From Coturnix japonica (lineage: Eukaryota; Chordata; Aves; Galliformes; Phasianidae), in assembly GCF_001577835.2 (NCBI RefSeq), contig NC_029535.1:12285594-12349593 (forward strand): a stretch of 64,000 bases of DNA, read 5' to 3'. The notes below the pieces were generated by a model. That model saw only the letters and a program-made list of their open reading frames with translations. It did not search any database and was not told the DNA's origin. Of the stretch, positions 45,311-58,776 are shown one piece after another; the first letter of the stretch is position 1; each line of letters starts with the position of its first letter. The position numbers and the translations under genes are program-made.

Positions 45311-48300
45311 GGCTGCCGGAGCCGCTCCTCGCTGACTGCCCCTTTCTGTTCCTGTTAGGAATAATATACCGAGAGGTCTGAGTGTAAATTGAGTTTCCCA
45401 GAGCCAGACTGGTGGGGAAACCTTAATGGGAAGGAAAATAAACAGTGTATTCGGCATTCGGGGAGAGGTGTGGTGCTGGCAGAGGGGTGCAGGGAAACAG
45501 CCTCTCTTGATTCCATTTTTTAATATTTTTTTTATTTTTTAACTGTTTGCTGAAGGAGCGCACATATACACGCCATCGCGCAGGACTTGTTTGCTTCCCG
45601 AGATGCCAGGGAAAAGAGGGGCGTTCTGAAGGAGCTGTCAAACAGCTCTTGGGCTCTGATGTGCTGGAGCGGAGAGCTGTCCTGTCCTGGCCTTGCCGTG
45701 CAGTGCTGCGGCTGCAGGGACTTGGCGATGTTGTAGCGCTGCCTCTGCACGTTCATGACTTCTCAGCACAATGCAGTGATTCAGGAACTCCAGAAAGGAG
45801 TGTGAGTCATGCTGCAAATTTCCCCGGACAAGTTAGAACCGTAAAACACTCACATGTGCTAAGCCACACTAAAAATTCCTTTTGCTCAGGAGCAATCCCT
45901 GTTGCCTCTCCCCAGCTCTTGCAGTGGCTCCAGCTCTGTCTTGGGATCTGAATCATTGAGGGGGATCTGACTGCTTGCAGTGCCCGGGGGGTCCCTGCAG
46001 GGGTGCTGGGGTTCATTGGATGCACTGTATGCTCAGGTTCAGATGGAGAGGATTTGGGATGCAGGAGGACAAAAGTGCCATATTTGCCATGCACTTGCTC
46101 ATGCATGATGAGCACAAGCAACTTCGTTGTTCCATAGCCTGTGCCCACCTGATGGACCCTGCCCACATGGGGCCCCAAGTTCCCCCACACCACCAGCAGC
46201 TCACTTGACTCAGTGCTGTGCTTCATCTGTTTGTATTTACGGAGCCTTTGAAGTCCTTGGGCAGCCCGTGGGGCCTGGGGGCATATCTCTGTGTCAGGAA
46301 AATCTCCCTGGCAGCTCGTGCCTCCCCTGGGCTGGGGGCCATGGACTTCCCCATCGCTGGCACTGAGCAAAGGCTGCAGCTTTGGGAAAGTCTTGGTCTT
46401 TGAGAATGCTCAGTGTCAGCCTTTGTAAAACATCAGAGATGGGAAGTGAAATTGTATATTTATAAAAATATTTGCTCTGACATGTAAGAAGTCTTTTTAA
46501 GGGAAAGGGGGCACTATTACTAAATTTCCTTGTGCTGATCTGCTGTCCAGCTCCCTGCTACTGCTCACTCCCCATTCCTCTGAAATGCCAACACACACAT
46601 CCCAGCAAACAGCTGCCTGTTTCCCAGCACGGCCCATGTCTGTGTGTGGGGTGCTGCTGGAGCAGGGCTATTCCCAGCCGCTTCTTCCAAACTGCTGGGT
46701 CCCTGAGCACAACTGCAGCCCCAGATCCTCCGTCTGTGCCATATCCTGCTGAGTAACACCGGTGCACATCCATACATGGGGAAGAGCTGAGTGCAAGGCT
46801 TTCTGTCCTGTCAGAACTCTTCAGTGCTCAGCAAATAACATTCCTGCTAATGCTGGTATGTGGAATGCTTCCCTGACACGCTGACTAATGCCTGAGTCAC
46901 AGCTATAGGGCTTCAGGCTGCCCCAAGGCAAGGGCTAGGGCACATGAAGAGCCCTGCAGGATGGGGATGCACCCCAGGAGAGACTGCACTGTTGGGCTAT
47001 CTGGATACAGGCTAAATCCTCAAGGCTGTCCTGGCCCTGGCTCAGCAGCTCCAGGGCACATTTTGGGGATGAGAAGGGTAAGGAGGTGGTGATTGGAGCA
47101 GGATGTATCCCTGACAGCCTTGTGCATCCCAGGACTGACTCAAAGTGGTTCCCTCCACACTGCCAAATCTGAGCTCAGGCTTATTCACAAATCACTTCCT
47201 TTATGCTTGTGTGAGCATGGGAAGGGACTCCCATGGCATCCCCAAAGCCTGCTCCCTGCAGAGACCCCCAGCCCAGGAAGCACTGCTGCCCTGCTGGGGT
47301 GTGCAGCACAGTGGCAGGCACCAGGAGGGCCCTGCTGGAGAACCCCACTCTCACTGTTTTCACATCTGGGCTCACTCCTGCCTGTGATGCAAACGTGCAT
47401 AAAAGCAGAGCTTTGGACCATCTCCAGTCACCCTTGCACTGCACATCTAGGGGAAGCCATGGGGGGAATTTCTGAATCTGTTCCTCTCCAGATGTGACTT
47501 TCTCTCTGAGCAGGTTGTGCTGGATGCACCCAGCTCTGTGGGCTGCAGGCACCTACTGCCATGGGAGCAAAACTGTGTCCCCCTTTTACTGTGCGATATC
47601 CTGCTGCCATGCAGCTTCCAGTCCCCAGCTGGGAACACTTCTGCTCAGCCATGTCCCTGCTAAGCACCTGACAGACCTGACGCTGACATCTGCCTTGGGC
47701 AAGGAGGAGTCAGAAGTGGGATGATGGCCAACAGGTTCTCAATAACAAAGAAGTTACTTCCCCAAACTGATACAATAAGGCTCACAGCTTGTTTTATGGC
47801 CTTAAAGGTAACTTCAGACTACAAGAGCTGAGGGGACAAGCCTGCATGCTGTTGCATCACAGCTCTTGGAAGGGGGTCCTGGCTGCATTATCCTGCTGCT
47901 GGGGAAGGCCAAAGGGAGCACCAGGAGCTGCCATACTTCAATCACTGCCACTACCAAGGAAATGTGGTGTGGGATCCCCTTGGGCAAGGGATGTTGCCCT
48001 GCATCCCTGAAACACCCCCATAGCATCCCAGAAGCATCCCTGCAGCATGCTGCCCAAGCTCTGCACTTGACCCTGGCTCTGTTCTTCCCACTCCAGGACT
48101 CATCCTGGTGTATTGGCCACTGACTCCCTCCAGAGCACCCTTGCAGAGCCAGAGTGCTTCCCAGTGGAAGACTCTCCGCACTTCTCTCTGCCAGGTTCTC
48201 CATGAGTAATGACACAAACGTGCTTCTCACCTTGTCCCCAGCACTGTGCTGCTGGCTGAGCCATTCTCAGGTTTCCCTCTCATTTCCCCAGTTCTGCCTT

Positions 48301-49120
48301 ACATCAGAGCCATTCCCATGTTCCTGTCTGCTCTTCTCCCCCAGTGCATCTTCCAAACTGTGTGAGTGCTCCAGACAAACAAGCAACCCTGTGCCATATC
48401 CACAACAAGGAGACAGCTGGGACACATGGTGCCTGTGAGGTGCTGAGTCCTGCCCCGGTGCCATGATGAGTGCCCATGGGCTCACACGTTTGGAGGAGCA
48501 GCTCAGGGATTGAGTTTAGGACTGCGGGCATGTGTGCACCATGGTCAGGTGCAGCTGAGAAGTGCAGCTACAGGGAACTGAAATGAAAATAAATTATGGT
48601 CTTTCCAGCTGGTTCCTGGTGAGACTGAAAGCCTGGTGGGATGGCAGCCACAGTCTGCACTCGTCAGGACTGCCACAGGTGACACAGAGAAGGACAGGAG
48701 TGGAATGGCACAAGAAGGGAGCATGGCAGGGAGGTGAGAGGAGAAACATCTGGCTGGGGCTGCATCACAGAGCAGGGGATGGAAGCAGGGAATGAGTGCT
48801 CAGCTGGGTCAAGAGTGTTTAACTGCCAGCAGACATATCGGTTGTGCAAGATACATGCTCATAAAGTGCCTTTTCTAGCTGGATAGCAACAGAAAGCAGT
48901 TTTACAACGGCCCTGGATGATCCAGAGAGTCGTGCACTTTGGACAACAATCTCAGTGTTCTTCAGGTGGGGGAAGCGGGGGCTTCTTCCCTTCACAATCT
49001 GTTGCATATGAGCCAGAGCCAGGATCATCTCCAGAGATGACATCATTTACAGCTGTCCATCCAGAAACATCGGAACCTTGTCAGGAAGGGAGAGGGGATG
49101 GCTGATAGCACCAGCTGGTG

Positions 49121-49200
49121 CGGGGACATAGGACATGGGACACGGGATGTGGGATATGGGATGTGCACATGGAATGTGGGTCCAAGGCCATGGGATGCCC
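49121..49200 (+). repeat. GGAYRTG heptamer repeat patch 2
   Basis: Near-perfect 7-base periodicity: GGACATG, GGACACG, GGATGTG, GGATATG, GGATGTG in register, then looser copies. Confidence 0.85.
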
Positions 49201-50883
49201 ATCAGCATCATCCCCTCCTTCCAGCCTGGGGATGTGCCTGGACTGATGGTGTTTTAGGGCTCTGCTGGCACAGCGGTAGCAGAGCTGAGCTCAATGCTCA
49301 TATGCCTCTCCCAGATCTGGATCTCCCAGGTTGCATTTCAAAAGTTCTCTTAAGTGCTGCTGCAACCTTGTTAGAGGGACGAGGAGTGAAGAGAAAGATG
49401 CAGCTGAGGAGTCTGGGGATGCCAATGAGATAATGCGGGGGAATGTTAAGCATTACTGCATTCACAGGATTATTTTATCTGTCACAAACAGGGGCAGCCA
49501 GAAATCCTCCAGGGTGTGTAGCTCAATTTAGACCCCATTAAATTTCCTTTTCTTCCCTGTGTTTTGGCTGACATTAAAACAGCGTCTGAATTGCTCCTGT
49601 GGGAGCTGGCTTCCAGGAATGGAGTCATGGCTGCTGCTGGCATCCGAGTTGCCCCACTCCACCTGCAGCCCCACATCCCTCCTGAGTTCCCTGGGTCCCT
49701 CTGGGGCAGTGCTGTGTAGGGCATATGCTGCAGGGCCAGGACAGGAGGCAGGGAGAGAGGATGGAGCTGAGTGCTCTGCTGGCACCTGCTTGGGCTGCCA
49801 GATATTTTTGGGATTTCTTTTTCTATTCCAAAATAGGAAAAAAAATTGTAAAGCCCTGCAAAGATAGTGCACTGCACTATCTGGTCTGTGACTCCAGGCA
49901 GGAACAGTGCAGACTGAGAAAAAAAATCCTGATTTCATCACTCCAAAACATTTTCTCTCAGTGTTGCTTAGCTTTCCTGGTTATGGAGAACTTTCATTTC
50001 TAAGGAAAGCCTGCTGTGAGTTCGCAGTGCACTTAGTTTGGGGGGAGCATGACAAAATTAGACAATTCTCAAAGTTTCCAGCCTTCTTTTCCAAACCTGT
50101 GCAGCAGTGGACTGTGTGCCCACAGCGGTGCCAAGGTGATGCGGTCAGAAAGGAAAAAGTATAGGTGAGTTGAGCCAGGGGTGTCCCCAAGCAGTAACGG
50201 GACAGAGGACAGTGGGAATTATGGCACAGAAGTGGAACAGACAGTTTATAATCACTGCACAGCAATGAGTCGGGGCTGCTTCAAAAGGAACCGGCTTTAA
50301 ATGGATCAAGCCCTGAGCCAAAAGTGTAAACACTGAGAGGAAGTTTGGCTGAGGTTAAATCATGTTTTATTTTAAAATCTTCCTATCCCCGCTGTAAGAT
50401 GGAAAGTCTTCATCTGAAAAAGCGAAACTAAGATTGGAAACAGTCTACAGTCATTACGTTTAAGCAGCTTTTACCCCCCCACCCCCTTTCCAGCTTCTCA
50501 AGTAAAATATCAACTGGCTCCACTGTCAGGGACAGGAAACATTAGTAATAAGTTCCTAGATTTACATTTTCCCCAGGGAAACACAGGAATATCAGAGATC
50601 AAAAGTTGAAGAAAGGAGTCATTTTTACACAAAATGATTTGCAACCAGCATTCATTGGGGAGAGTAAATAAATTATAGGCCCTTCGCTTTGGGGTTGTTT
50701 AAGTTCTTTTCCTTTAATGCTGTTCCTTTTAACTACTGTAAAGAGTCTGTCAGGACTTACACCGAGTAACGGAGATTTCCCCACCTGCAGAAAGGGTCTT
50801 TTCCAGCAAAAAAAAAACCAAACCGCAAGAGCCATTCGTAGTCATCCCCAAGAGCCACGTGGCAGGGGCTGCAGGTGGGCCAT

Positions 50884-51000
50884 GATGGGATGGGGACACG
50901 GGCACAGAACTCAATTAGGATATGGTACATGGGGCATGGGGCACACACAGGACATGAGGCGTGTGGTGCGGGACATGGGGCATGGAACACGGGACACAGG
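50884..51000 (+). repeat. GGAYRTG heptamer repeat patch 3
   Basis: Long degenerate run of the same heptamer: GGATATG, GTACATG, GGGCATG, GGGCACA, later GGACATG, GGGCATG, GAACACG, GGACACA. Confidence 0.85.
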
Positions 51001-52952
51001 TTTGTTTGTTGAGCCACCTCAGATCTCAGAGAAATGCCTCTGCTGGACAAAAAGACATTTCCAGTCAAATACACCCCAGCACCTTGCATTGGCTGGGAAG
51101 TATTGCAGGATGTTCCCACCCATGCTGTGAAACTCATGATTGATTCAATCAGAGCACAGTGATTGCCACCAATGCCCTGTCCTTGGGCAAGCAGGATGTC
51201 TTCAATGGCCCTGATGGCCAGGAGCCACCACCTGGCTCCATCAGCTCATCCCCAGTCAGTGTCACCTCGAGCAGTGGCTGCACATCATGGCAGCACCACA
51301 GCAGTGCAAAGCCAGCCCTGCCAGGGCAGAAGCACTGGAAACTCTGAGCTGGGCCCTGTGTCATCCATTAATAGCAAGGTGCTTGCTGGCCAGGCAGGGT
51401 AACGAATGATAGTTTTAGGTACAATTGGAAAAACAATAAAATACTCTATTAGGATGACACAGTGGTGAACAATGGCTGTGAAGCACCATACAGCCAGCAG
51501 AGTGGCTGCAGCCACACTCCGAGCTGGTGTGTGAAGGATTCCTGCCTGGAACATGGCTCGCAGAGACATTCCCACCCCACTAAGGCTGAGAACTGTGCTC
51601 TCCTTCTCCTGCTTAAAAATACATGCCCATAAAACGTGCTTTAAGAATCCCTTAAGGTTCATTAGTGTCACAAGCAGAGGAGGAAGAGAGAGCTGGAAAG
51701 CCTTGAAGTGCGTGTCAGAAACACTCCAGAGAAAACCGTAAATGCTGCCGGGATGAACTGCAGGCTCTGGAGGATCAGTTGTGCTGGAGGACTATTTATT
51801 TTCCAGTCTATTTTAAACACTAGACTGTTTCAGATAAGAGCTGCCTGTGGTGGCAGACAGGATCGTGGGACTGGTGTGCAGGAACTCATGCCAGATTCAT
51901 TTCTGGGGAGTATTTCCTCTCTGCCTTGATAAATCTGACTTGTCTGCTATACCAAGTTACTTCCTTTGGAGTTCTCTCTCTTTATTATTACTTATTAAAA
52001 TTGCCTACAAATAGCACTTGGGCTTCATGCAACATCCTGTGCTAACCATTCATTCTCCTCGTTATCTCAGAGCTGACAATTCCCACCAGGGCCAGAGAGA
52101 GTGGGTGGAAAATTGCCTTGAGAAGAAACAGAAATGACCATCCTTTATGGCGAAGCTTGAGAAATCACATTTGTGGGGCTGGAGAGGGCAGGAGATAAGT
52201 GGGGACTTCCCCCTTTCAAATGCACACAACATCCCTGTCCCTGGGCTGGGCACCACTGCTGAGCATTCCCACCACCACATGTGGGCTCAATCAGTGAGCA
52301 TCTGCTTCCCATTGCAGCCCCAGGGCCGCTCTCCTCCTGCTGCCTCCTGCCATAGTGCTAATTTTACATGCAGGGCTGTACTGTGCGGCAGGGTCGCAGC
52401 ACTCCGGGTGGGTAGAGCGGGTTGGGGTGGGCGGGGAGCAAGAAGCAGGGTGAGCATGGAGCTGCCAGTAGCTGAGAACACATCCCAGGACTGTCTGGTG
52501 CAGGTGGCACATGGATGGATGGGATGCAAGGGGATATTTTCAGAACGCTCTGCTTATGGTGATGGCTCAGGGACATGCAGAGCCCTGATGATGACACAGA
52601 CCTGCAGCCATGCCCAGCACCAGTGAGAGAGACCTGAAGCATAGGCACCTTTCCTAGATGGCATGTGAGAGAAGGGATGGGGGCTTGAGAGAAAGCAAAG
52701 CAAAGCAAGACAACGGAGCCTGCCACAGCTAAAGCGTAAGAGCATCCTTGTGTGACATGCCTGGTGCACATGGTGCCTTTGGTCCCTGTCTATTTGGCTC
52801 TCTGATGCTGGAGATCTTTCAGAATATTTTCTGTAGTTACTTTAAGTTTCCTCCATGCAGACTGAGAATAAAAATTGTGTTCTGGGGGATAAACTGTAGA
52901 CTTTTGTCGTAAAGGTAAACTGTTAATTTGCCAGCAGCAGAGACAGAGGGAA

Positions 52953-53160
52953 AATCATAGAATCATGGAATCACAGAATAATAGAATCATAGAATTGCTT
53001 GTGTTGGACCTCAAAAATCACCCATTTCCAGCCCCCTGCTACAGGCAGGGTTGCCAACAGCTAGACCAAGCACTAGATCAGGCTGCTCAGGGCCCCATTC
53101 AGCCTGACCTTGAATGCCTCCATGGACAAAGCACCCACAACTTCTCTGAGTAGCCTCTTG
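52953..53160 (-). repeat. CR1 LINE 3'-end fragment
   Basis: Starts on the + strand with AATCATAGAATCATGG-type tail repeats, then GTGTTGGACCTCAAAAATCA and the CCTTGAATGCCTCCATGGAC segment of CR1 in reverse. About 200 bases, minus orientation. Confidence 0.9.
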
Positions 53161-53582
53161 GAAAAAGAGAGAATTCAAACGGTAATGGATCCAGTAAATG
53201 GAAGCCCCATACTGCTGCCCTCCAGCCTTGTAAGAAGTAGAGATGGAGATCTACTGCTTTAAATTGAGTTCGTTTTGGAAAATAGTGGTGTTTGAATGCT
53301 ATTGGTCACAAACAGCAGCTGCCACAACCAGGTTAGTACATTTTTCTACCCAGGTACTTCTCTTGACCTAAAATAACTCTTGTGCTTAGGCTGCACCTCT
53401 CTAAGGTCTGAGCCATGGCTGTTCATTATGTGGAAGAGAAAGCCCCCAGCCCATTCCCCCTCCACAAGACAGCATTTGGCAGATGGGTGCCCCAGGCTGG
53501 GGGATGTGGAATTGGCTGAGAATGTTCTGGTGCTCACAGTGCAGGGCTTGAGGGACTGTGGGGCTCTGAAGGCTGGGGAGCT

Positions 53583-53682
53583 ATGACATGAGACGATCAG
53601 GATATGGGATGCTCGGGATGTGGAACACTGAGAATATGGGATGCTTAGGACATGAGGCACTCAGGATGTGGGACACTCAAGG
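53583..53682 (+). repeat. GGAYRTG-type repeat patch 4, 16-base higher-order unit
   Basis: Here the heptamer alternates with a 9-base partner, giving a unit close to GGATRTGGGAYRCTCA repeated about six times. Confidence 0.8.
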
Positions 53683-55194
53683 TGATTCCTCAGCCCTGGG
53701 GCCATGGCAGCAGCTGAGAGCTCTGTGCTCCTTTGCTGGCCCCAATGACCACCGCTGAATCAAAGCAGCTGCCTGCAGTAATAGCAAGCAAAGGGCTCTG
53801 CTGTGCTTCCTGCCCTTCTAATCTGTGTATCACCCAAGCAAGGCGGCGGGGCGGGGGGAGTTCCCGTGCTGGGTGCTCACCCTCACCCCCGGTCATGCTG
53901 CCCAATGCTGACATCCTTTCCTGACATACATTGGTTTCCTGCACACCACTCTCATGCTACTTCCTACCCCCAGTTAATATCTATGGTACAGTTTGCTTCA
54001 CAGAGCAAAACGGAGGGGAAAAAAAAGAAAGAAGAGAGCAGGGTTTCTATGAAGTCAGGCTGGCAGGTGTGTGCTGGTGGTTCCAGCACTGCAGCCCATG
54101 CGCTGTGGTGAGAGGCACTACGCAGAAGGCAGAGGGCAAACAAAGCAACAAAACATGCGGCAGTGCGCTGGGCAAGGCAAGGGCAAGGGGTTCTACTCCC
54201 TGCTGCTGTCCCTGGCAACGTTATATGGTTTCCTCATTTGGGGTGAAGCAGTGCCATGTCCCCAGCTGTCACCCATGGTGTGACCCCAAAGCAACACCTC
54301 TCCCTGAGTGCAGACAGACAATGTTGGGGCAAGGGGTGCAGCAGATGCTCTGCTCCCTGTGTGCTGGGCAGCTTTTTGGGGTGCAGTGTGCACCGGGTAT
54401 CACTGCTGCAGAGGTGCTCCCAGCTGCGCATTGCGGGGCCACAATCCAAAACCCCCTTCTGCCTCTCCAGCAAAGTGGGAAAAGCTCTCAATGGCTGCTG
54501 GACTGCTTTAGAAAGCGGATTAGAGCCAGTGAATAGGAACTGTCTCTCTAATGAAGTGCTATTACCAACAGGCTAATTGAGTAATGACATAATGCAGGCC
54601 CTTGAAGCTCTTTATAGCAGCCGTGCCTCTGTGCCGCAGTGCACCGCCACTTCCTTGCCATGGCCCATAGTGTCTCCTGCTCACTGAGGCCCATGTGCAA
54701 CACCGCAGCTTCATGGGGGCAACAGACAATGTGTCGCCAGCATAACCCTGCGTGGAAAATGCAGAGGTGGAGGGAAACCCATAGTAATTAGCTCGGGAGA
54801 CGCCAATCTCTTCACATGTGAAACATGAGACTTTTTATGAAGGAAAGTCAAACAGGCCTCACAGTGCTTTCAGTGAGCCCAGTAAAACAGAGGTGATCCA
54901 TAAATATGTATGCTGTGATAGGTTTAAAATACTTTCTGATGATTTTCTAGGCAGATCTCCAGTGTGTTACAGCACAGCATCGCTATTGTGGAGCTGCAGA
55001 CTCAGGCCAGTAAAGCGCACACTGATCCCTGTGGGAAGGAGGAGGGCTCTGTGTTTGTGCTTTTCCTCTCATGCTGAGCTAGGAATCCTCAGATGAAGAA
55101 ATGGCAGATAACCCAATGGGTTTGCTTCCCACTTGGGGCTCTCCTGCTCTCTTTGTATTCACCACACTCTTCATTTCTCTGGGAAGACCTGCAC

Positions 55195-55350
55195 CTCTCC
55201 AGCCCCATGCTATCAGTTTATCATCTGATTAAAGATTAATTTGATAGAATTGCTCATGTCAATAGCCCAAAGCCAGAAAAACAGTAACTATGCCTGCAGG
55301 TTGCTTGTGTACTGCCTCCTCACTGTGAGCAATTAATGGACGGAGGCTGT
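55195..55350. promoter_or_regulatory. Candidate conserved non-coding element near SNAI1 3' end
   Basis: AT-rich non-repetitive DNA with TATCAGTTTATCATCTGATT, AGATTAATTTGATAG and GAGCAATTAATGG, giving clustered homeodomain and GATA-like sites. No coding potential. Confidence 0.3.
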
Positions 55351-57838
55351 TAAGCCTCTACATGCTGACACGAGGAGCTGTGATCCACCAGCCCTGCACC
55401 TGCTGTCCTTCTGTGGGCACAGAGCAAGAGCAAAGACCACCCAGCCCTGGAATCACCAGGTACCTGAGGGTACCTGCTGGCCGCCCCTCAGCTGTCCTGG
55501 CTTCTGCACAGCTCCTGCCATTCATCCCCCAAATTCACACCAGCCACGTAGCCATGATTCCACTATTGGCCTTTCCCCAAGTCCTGCTCTACTTCTGGTC
55601 ACTCTCTTGCCCCTCCCAGGGCTCCTTTCCTACAACCCCTCACTCAGCACCAGGTCAGAGAGAGGGGAAAACTGGGGAAGCACACATACTTTGTGCATAC
55701 TTTGTACAGGGTTGTACGTGCTTGTTCAGAGGTCCCCCATGGAAATGAAAAGGAGGAGTTCAGATGTGCGATGGTGGCAGCACGTTGCCCCGCTGGGTGT
55801 GTGGAGCCAGCACAGCCGAGCCCTGTGCTCTGCTATGGGGGAGGCTGCCTGAATCCCAGCTCTGGAAGCATGGACACCATAATGCATTGCAGATGGTCAC
55901 ACAACATAGCCACCAAATGCTGCGTACAGCCAGCTCTACCTGCATGGGGTGCAACTTTACAGAGTGTTTATTTCCTGTGGCATTAAAACAGAGTGGGGAA
56001 GTAACAGGGGAAAACTGCTGAGGCTTTGTCATGAACCCTTTGGCTTTTCCACATGCTGCCCAGGTGAGCACACAGGACAGGGGCAGGGATGGAGGGCAGG
56101 GATAATGCGGATGCTGCTGCTGCGCATCACTGCAGCTGGGGCTGCTGATCAGAGGGCTTCCTCCTGAAAGTGAAATAGAAAATTGTGGCTCATCAAAATA
56201 TCCAGTTCCAGGGACAATTCTTCATCATGAAGCCTTGTGATGCAGTGGGGTCACAGATCCAGGCACACCCCTAGGCACATGGGATAGTCCCATGCTGCAG
56301 GACCCTGGAGCAGGGGCAGGCTGGCTAAAGTGGACAGATAGAGCAGACACAGCCTCAGCCCAAGTGCCTGCGTGCTTCTCCTTTGTGATTCAGAACAGGC
56401 AGCAGTACATTTCCCCCCCATGTTTTAAGGCTGCATTTATATTTGAAAGCCAGCAGGATTTGCTAGTAGGAGCCCAGGCTGTCCTTCACCTGTTTCATAC
56501 CTTCCCTCTGAATGCACTGCGTCCCAGCCAGACTCCAGACAAAGCAAATCCGGGAGCAGCAAAACTAAGGAGGAGGCTGGCCACAACCCCGTTACCTGCC
56601 CAATTTATCACACCCCAATGAAGCAGGGCTGGCAGGACTCCTCGCATCCAGCCCCAGTGAGGCACATCTGAGCAGGGACTGCAAGGTGTGGCCAGCTGCT
56701 TGCTGGGGGAACAGAAACCAAAGGATTTGGCCCAATGAAAGATGTGCAGAGTTCACAGAGTAGCCTTCCTACTGCAGGAAGGGCCCTGTAGCTCCGTGCT
56801 CCCTGGTTGTCAGCCCCTGAACCCTCCTTCCCAGCTCCTGCAGGTGGTCCTCACTCCAAATTGGTCTTTTTTTTTTAAAACAGTTTAGCTGCTTTTGCGA
56901 ATCCAAGATTTTATGGATGGAAGGCTGAAAGTAATTAGTGCCCTTCCCCCATTTCCTGTAGGGAAAAGGAAGAAAAAAGCACACATGAGAACAAAACCCA
57001 AAACTTCCTGCCCTGCTTAATAATAAAGTAATGAGTAGAGCGTGGCTGGGAAAGTTGGTTTATACTGGGTGAGCTCTTAATTAAAGAAGGGCCAAGCAGC
57101 AGTTCTGTTCCATTTTATAGCCCCACACATCTTCCCACTCCACCGCAGCCCTTGGGAGTTGGGCACAAGTACTGTGGGCACTGCCTCCAGCACAAGGAGA
57201 TGGTTGCTCAGTGCCCTGCTGGCAGCCATGTCCTGGAGATGGCACCAAGGCAGTATGAGGAGAAAGGACCAACACTCAACCCCCCGGGGAGGTGAGTGGG
57301 AAGGGTGGTGAGGCTGCGTGCCCCAGATTCTGGGCTCTGGGAGGGGGCTGGAGCACAGGAATGGCTTTGTTGTGGAAAACCACAGAGATGGGCACCAGGG
57401 GTGTCCTTAGTGCACCTCACCCCTCCTGGGACAGCCCCATCCAAAGGCTCTGTGTGACAACAGGATGTGCCAGCCCCACGGCCACACCACCTGTACTGGG
57501 TCAGTCACCTGCCTATGTCCTGGTGGTCCCCAGGGCTGTTCCCAGGGGGAGTCTCAAGGCATAGCAAGTACTCCCCACTGCAGCCCCACCAGCAGCCCTC
57601 TACCTGCCCATGTCTCTTCACAGCTGTCCCCTTCCCCCAGCCCCACATGGCTGCAGGAACTGACTCAGCCTACCTTTTCCTTCCCCAAGAAGCAGCTGTG
57701 CCACAGCCCCTGCAGCGCAGCAGCACTTGTGGTTCACCTGCAGCCAGTGTCAGGAGCAGGAGAACTGCTGGGGCCTAACACAGCCCCTGCACCATGCTCA
57801 GCTCAGCTACGTATTCACCCCAAGCACACACAGAACCA

Positions 57839-58776
57839 GATTATAAATTAACCATTTTATTGAATATCAATAAACTGTATATAATTATATAAAAGTTTTA
57901 TCAGTACAAAATCATGGCACAAAAATATAAATACCAGTGTACCTTTGAAATGTAAACATCCTCTTTGTTATGATTCTGTAAAAACAATGTCCAAAGAGAC
58001 GCATTCAGGAGGCACCTGTCAATAACCATAAATAGCACTTCTGGCACACACCTGTCGGTGGGCAGCCTTTGGACAGGCCACCATTGTATCAGCTGACAAG
58101 TGCCGGCTATTAGTCACAGTCCTCTTTGAAAAGCAGTTGTTAAGAGTCATATTAACAGGTGCTTGAGTGCATAGCTGCTCTGTAAACAGGATTCTTGTTT
58201 GAAATAGCTACCAATGCCTTTTATGGACACCGTTAATCTTGTAGGCATTGCAAATTGTCATTGTGCTGGGGAGAAGCAGCTGCTTCACAACTAATGTGAT
58301 ACTGTATTATTGCATAGTTACACCTTCTACTTGCAGCTTATATACAATCGCGGCAGAGGGAAAGAGGTTGTGTTAACACTTTGTCTTTCATTAAAGAAAA
58401 TATTGGTTCTTAGAAGTTACCAAGTGGTTATGGGAAAAAAAAAAAAAAATAAAAAAAAAAAAATAAAAGCAGCCCCCAGAGCTACGCAGCTGCAATGCCC
58501 AGCACTGGTGGCACGCCAGGATGCAATGCCTCCTGCGAGGTGCTGCTGTGCTCCAGGCCTCGTGGTGCCTCTTGTGGGAGTCCACCCTGCACCCAAAGAT
58601 ACCCAGATGGGAGCAGGATTGGGCCTTAAGGTTGCACAGGAGCACGGGATGAGGAGCGTGCACGTCCTGTGGCTGCATACGGTCCGAGGTGCACGGCAAC
58701 GGCAGCACGGAGGGAACTAACTCCTACAAACACTAGGTACAATACGTGTATCTGCACGGGAAAGGAGAGCTGGTTC
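57839..58776 (-). other. SNAI1: SNAI1 3' UTR (probable)
   Basis: From the SNAI1 stop leftwards to just past a minus-strand AATAAA at 57861-57856. Rich in AT towards its end, with a long poly-T/poly-A stretch around 58434-58467. Confidence 0.7.
57856..57861 (-). terminator. Polyadenylation signal of SNAI1
   Basis: The minus strand reads AATAAA about 915 bases after the SNAI1 stop; GC-rich intergenic DNA begins just beyond it. Confidence 0.6.

Larger units (their letters stand above)
45311..52952. other. Gene-free interval, fourth part
   Basis: No recognised gene. Contains two heptamer repeat patches (49121-49200, 50884-51000) and AT-rich islands at 46430-46510, 49430-49560, 50340-50720, 51395-51460 and 51930-52060 that may be conserved elements. 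A mixed A/T-run stretch lies at 45515-45545. Confidence 0.5.
53161..57838. other. Gene-free interval, fifth part, up to the SNAI1 3' end
   Basis: No recognised gene. Contains heptamer patch 4 (53583-53682), and AT-rich, possibly conserved islands at 54530-54620, 54780-54960, 55195-55350 and 56860-57080. Their closeness to the SNAI1 3' end makes downstream enhancers plausible. Confidence 0.5.

Noticed and set aside
57384-57404. Further CTCF-like string (GGGCACCAGGGGTGTCC)
   Set aside because: Only the left part of the core fits; the GGC end is missing, so it is below what I would call a site.
58434-58467. A-rich run with AATAAA strings on the + strand in the SNAI1 3' UTR region
   Set aside because: It is a low-complexity run antisense to SNAI1. 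The AATAAA matches follow from composition and do not mark a + strand gene end.
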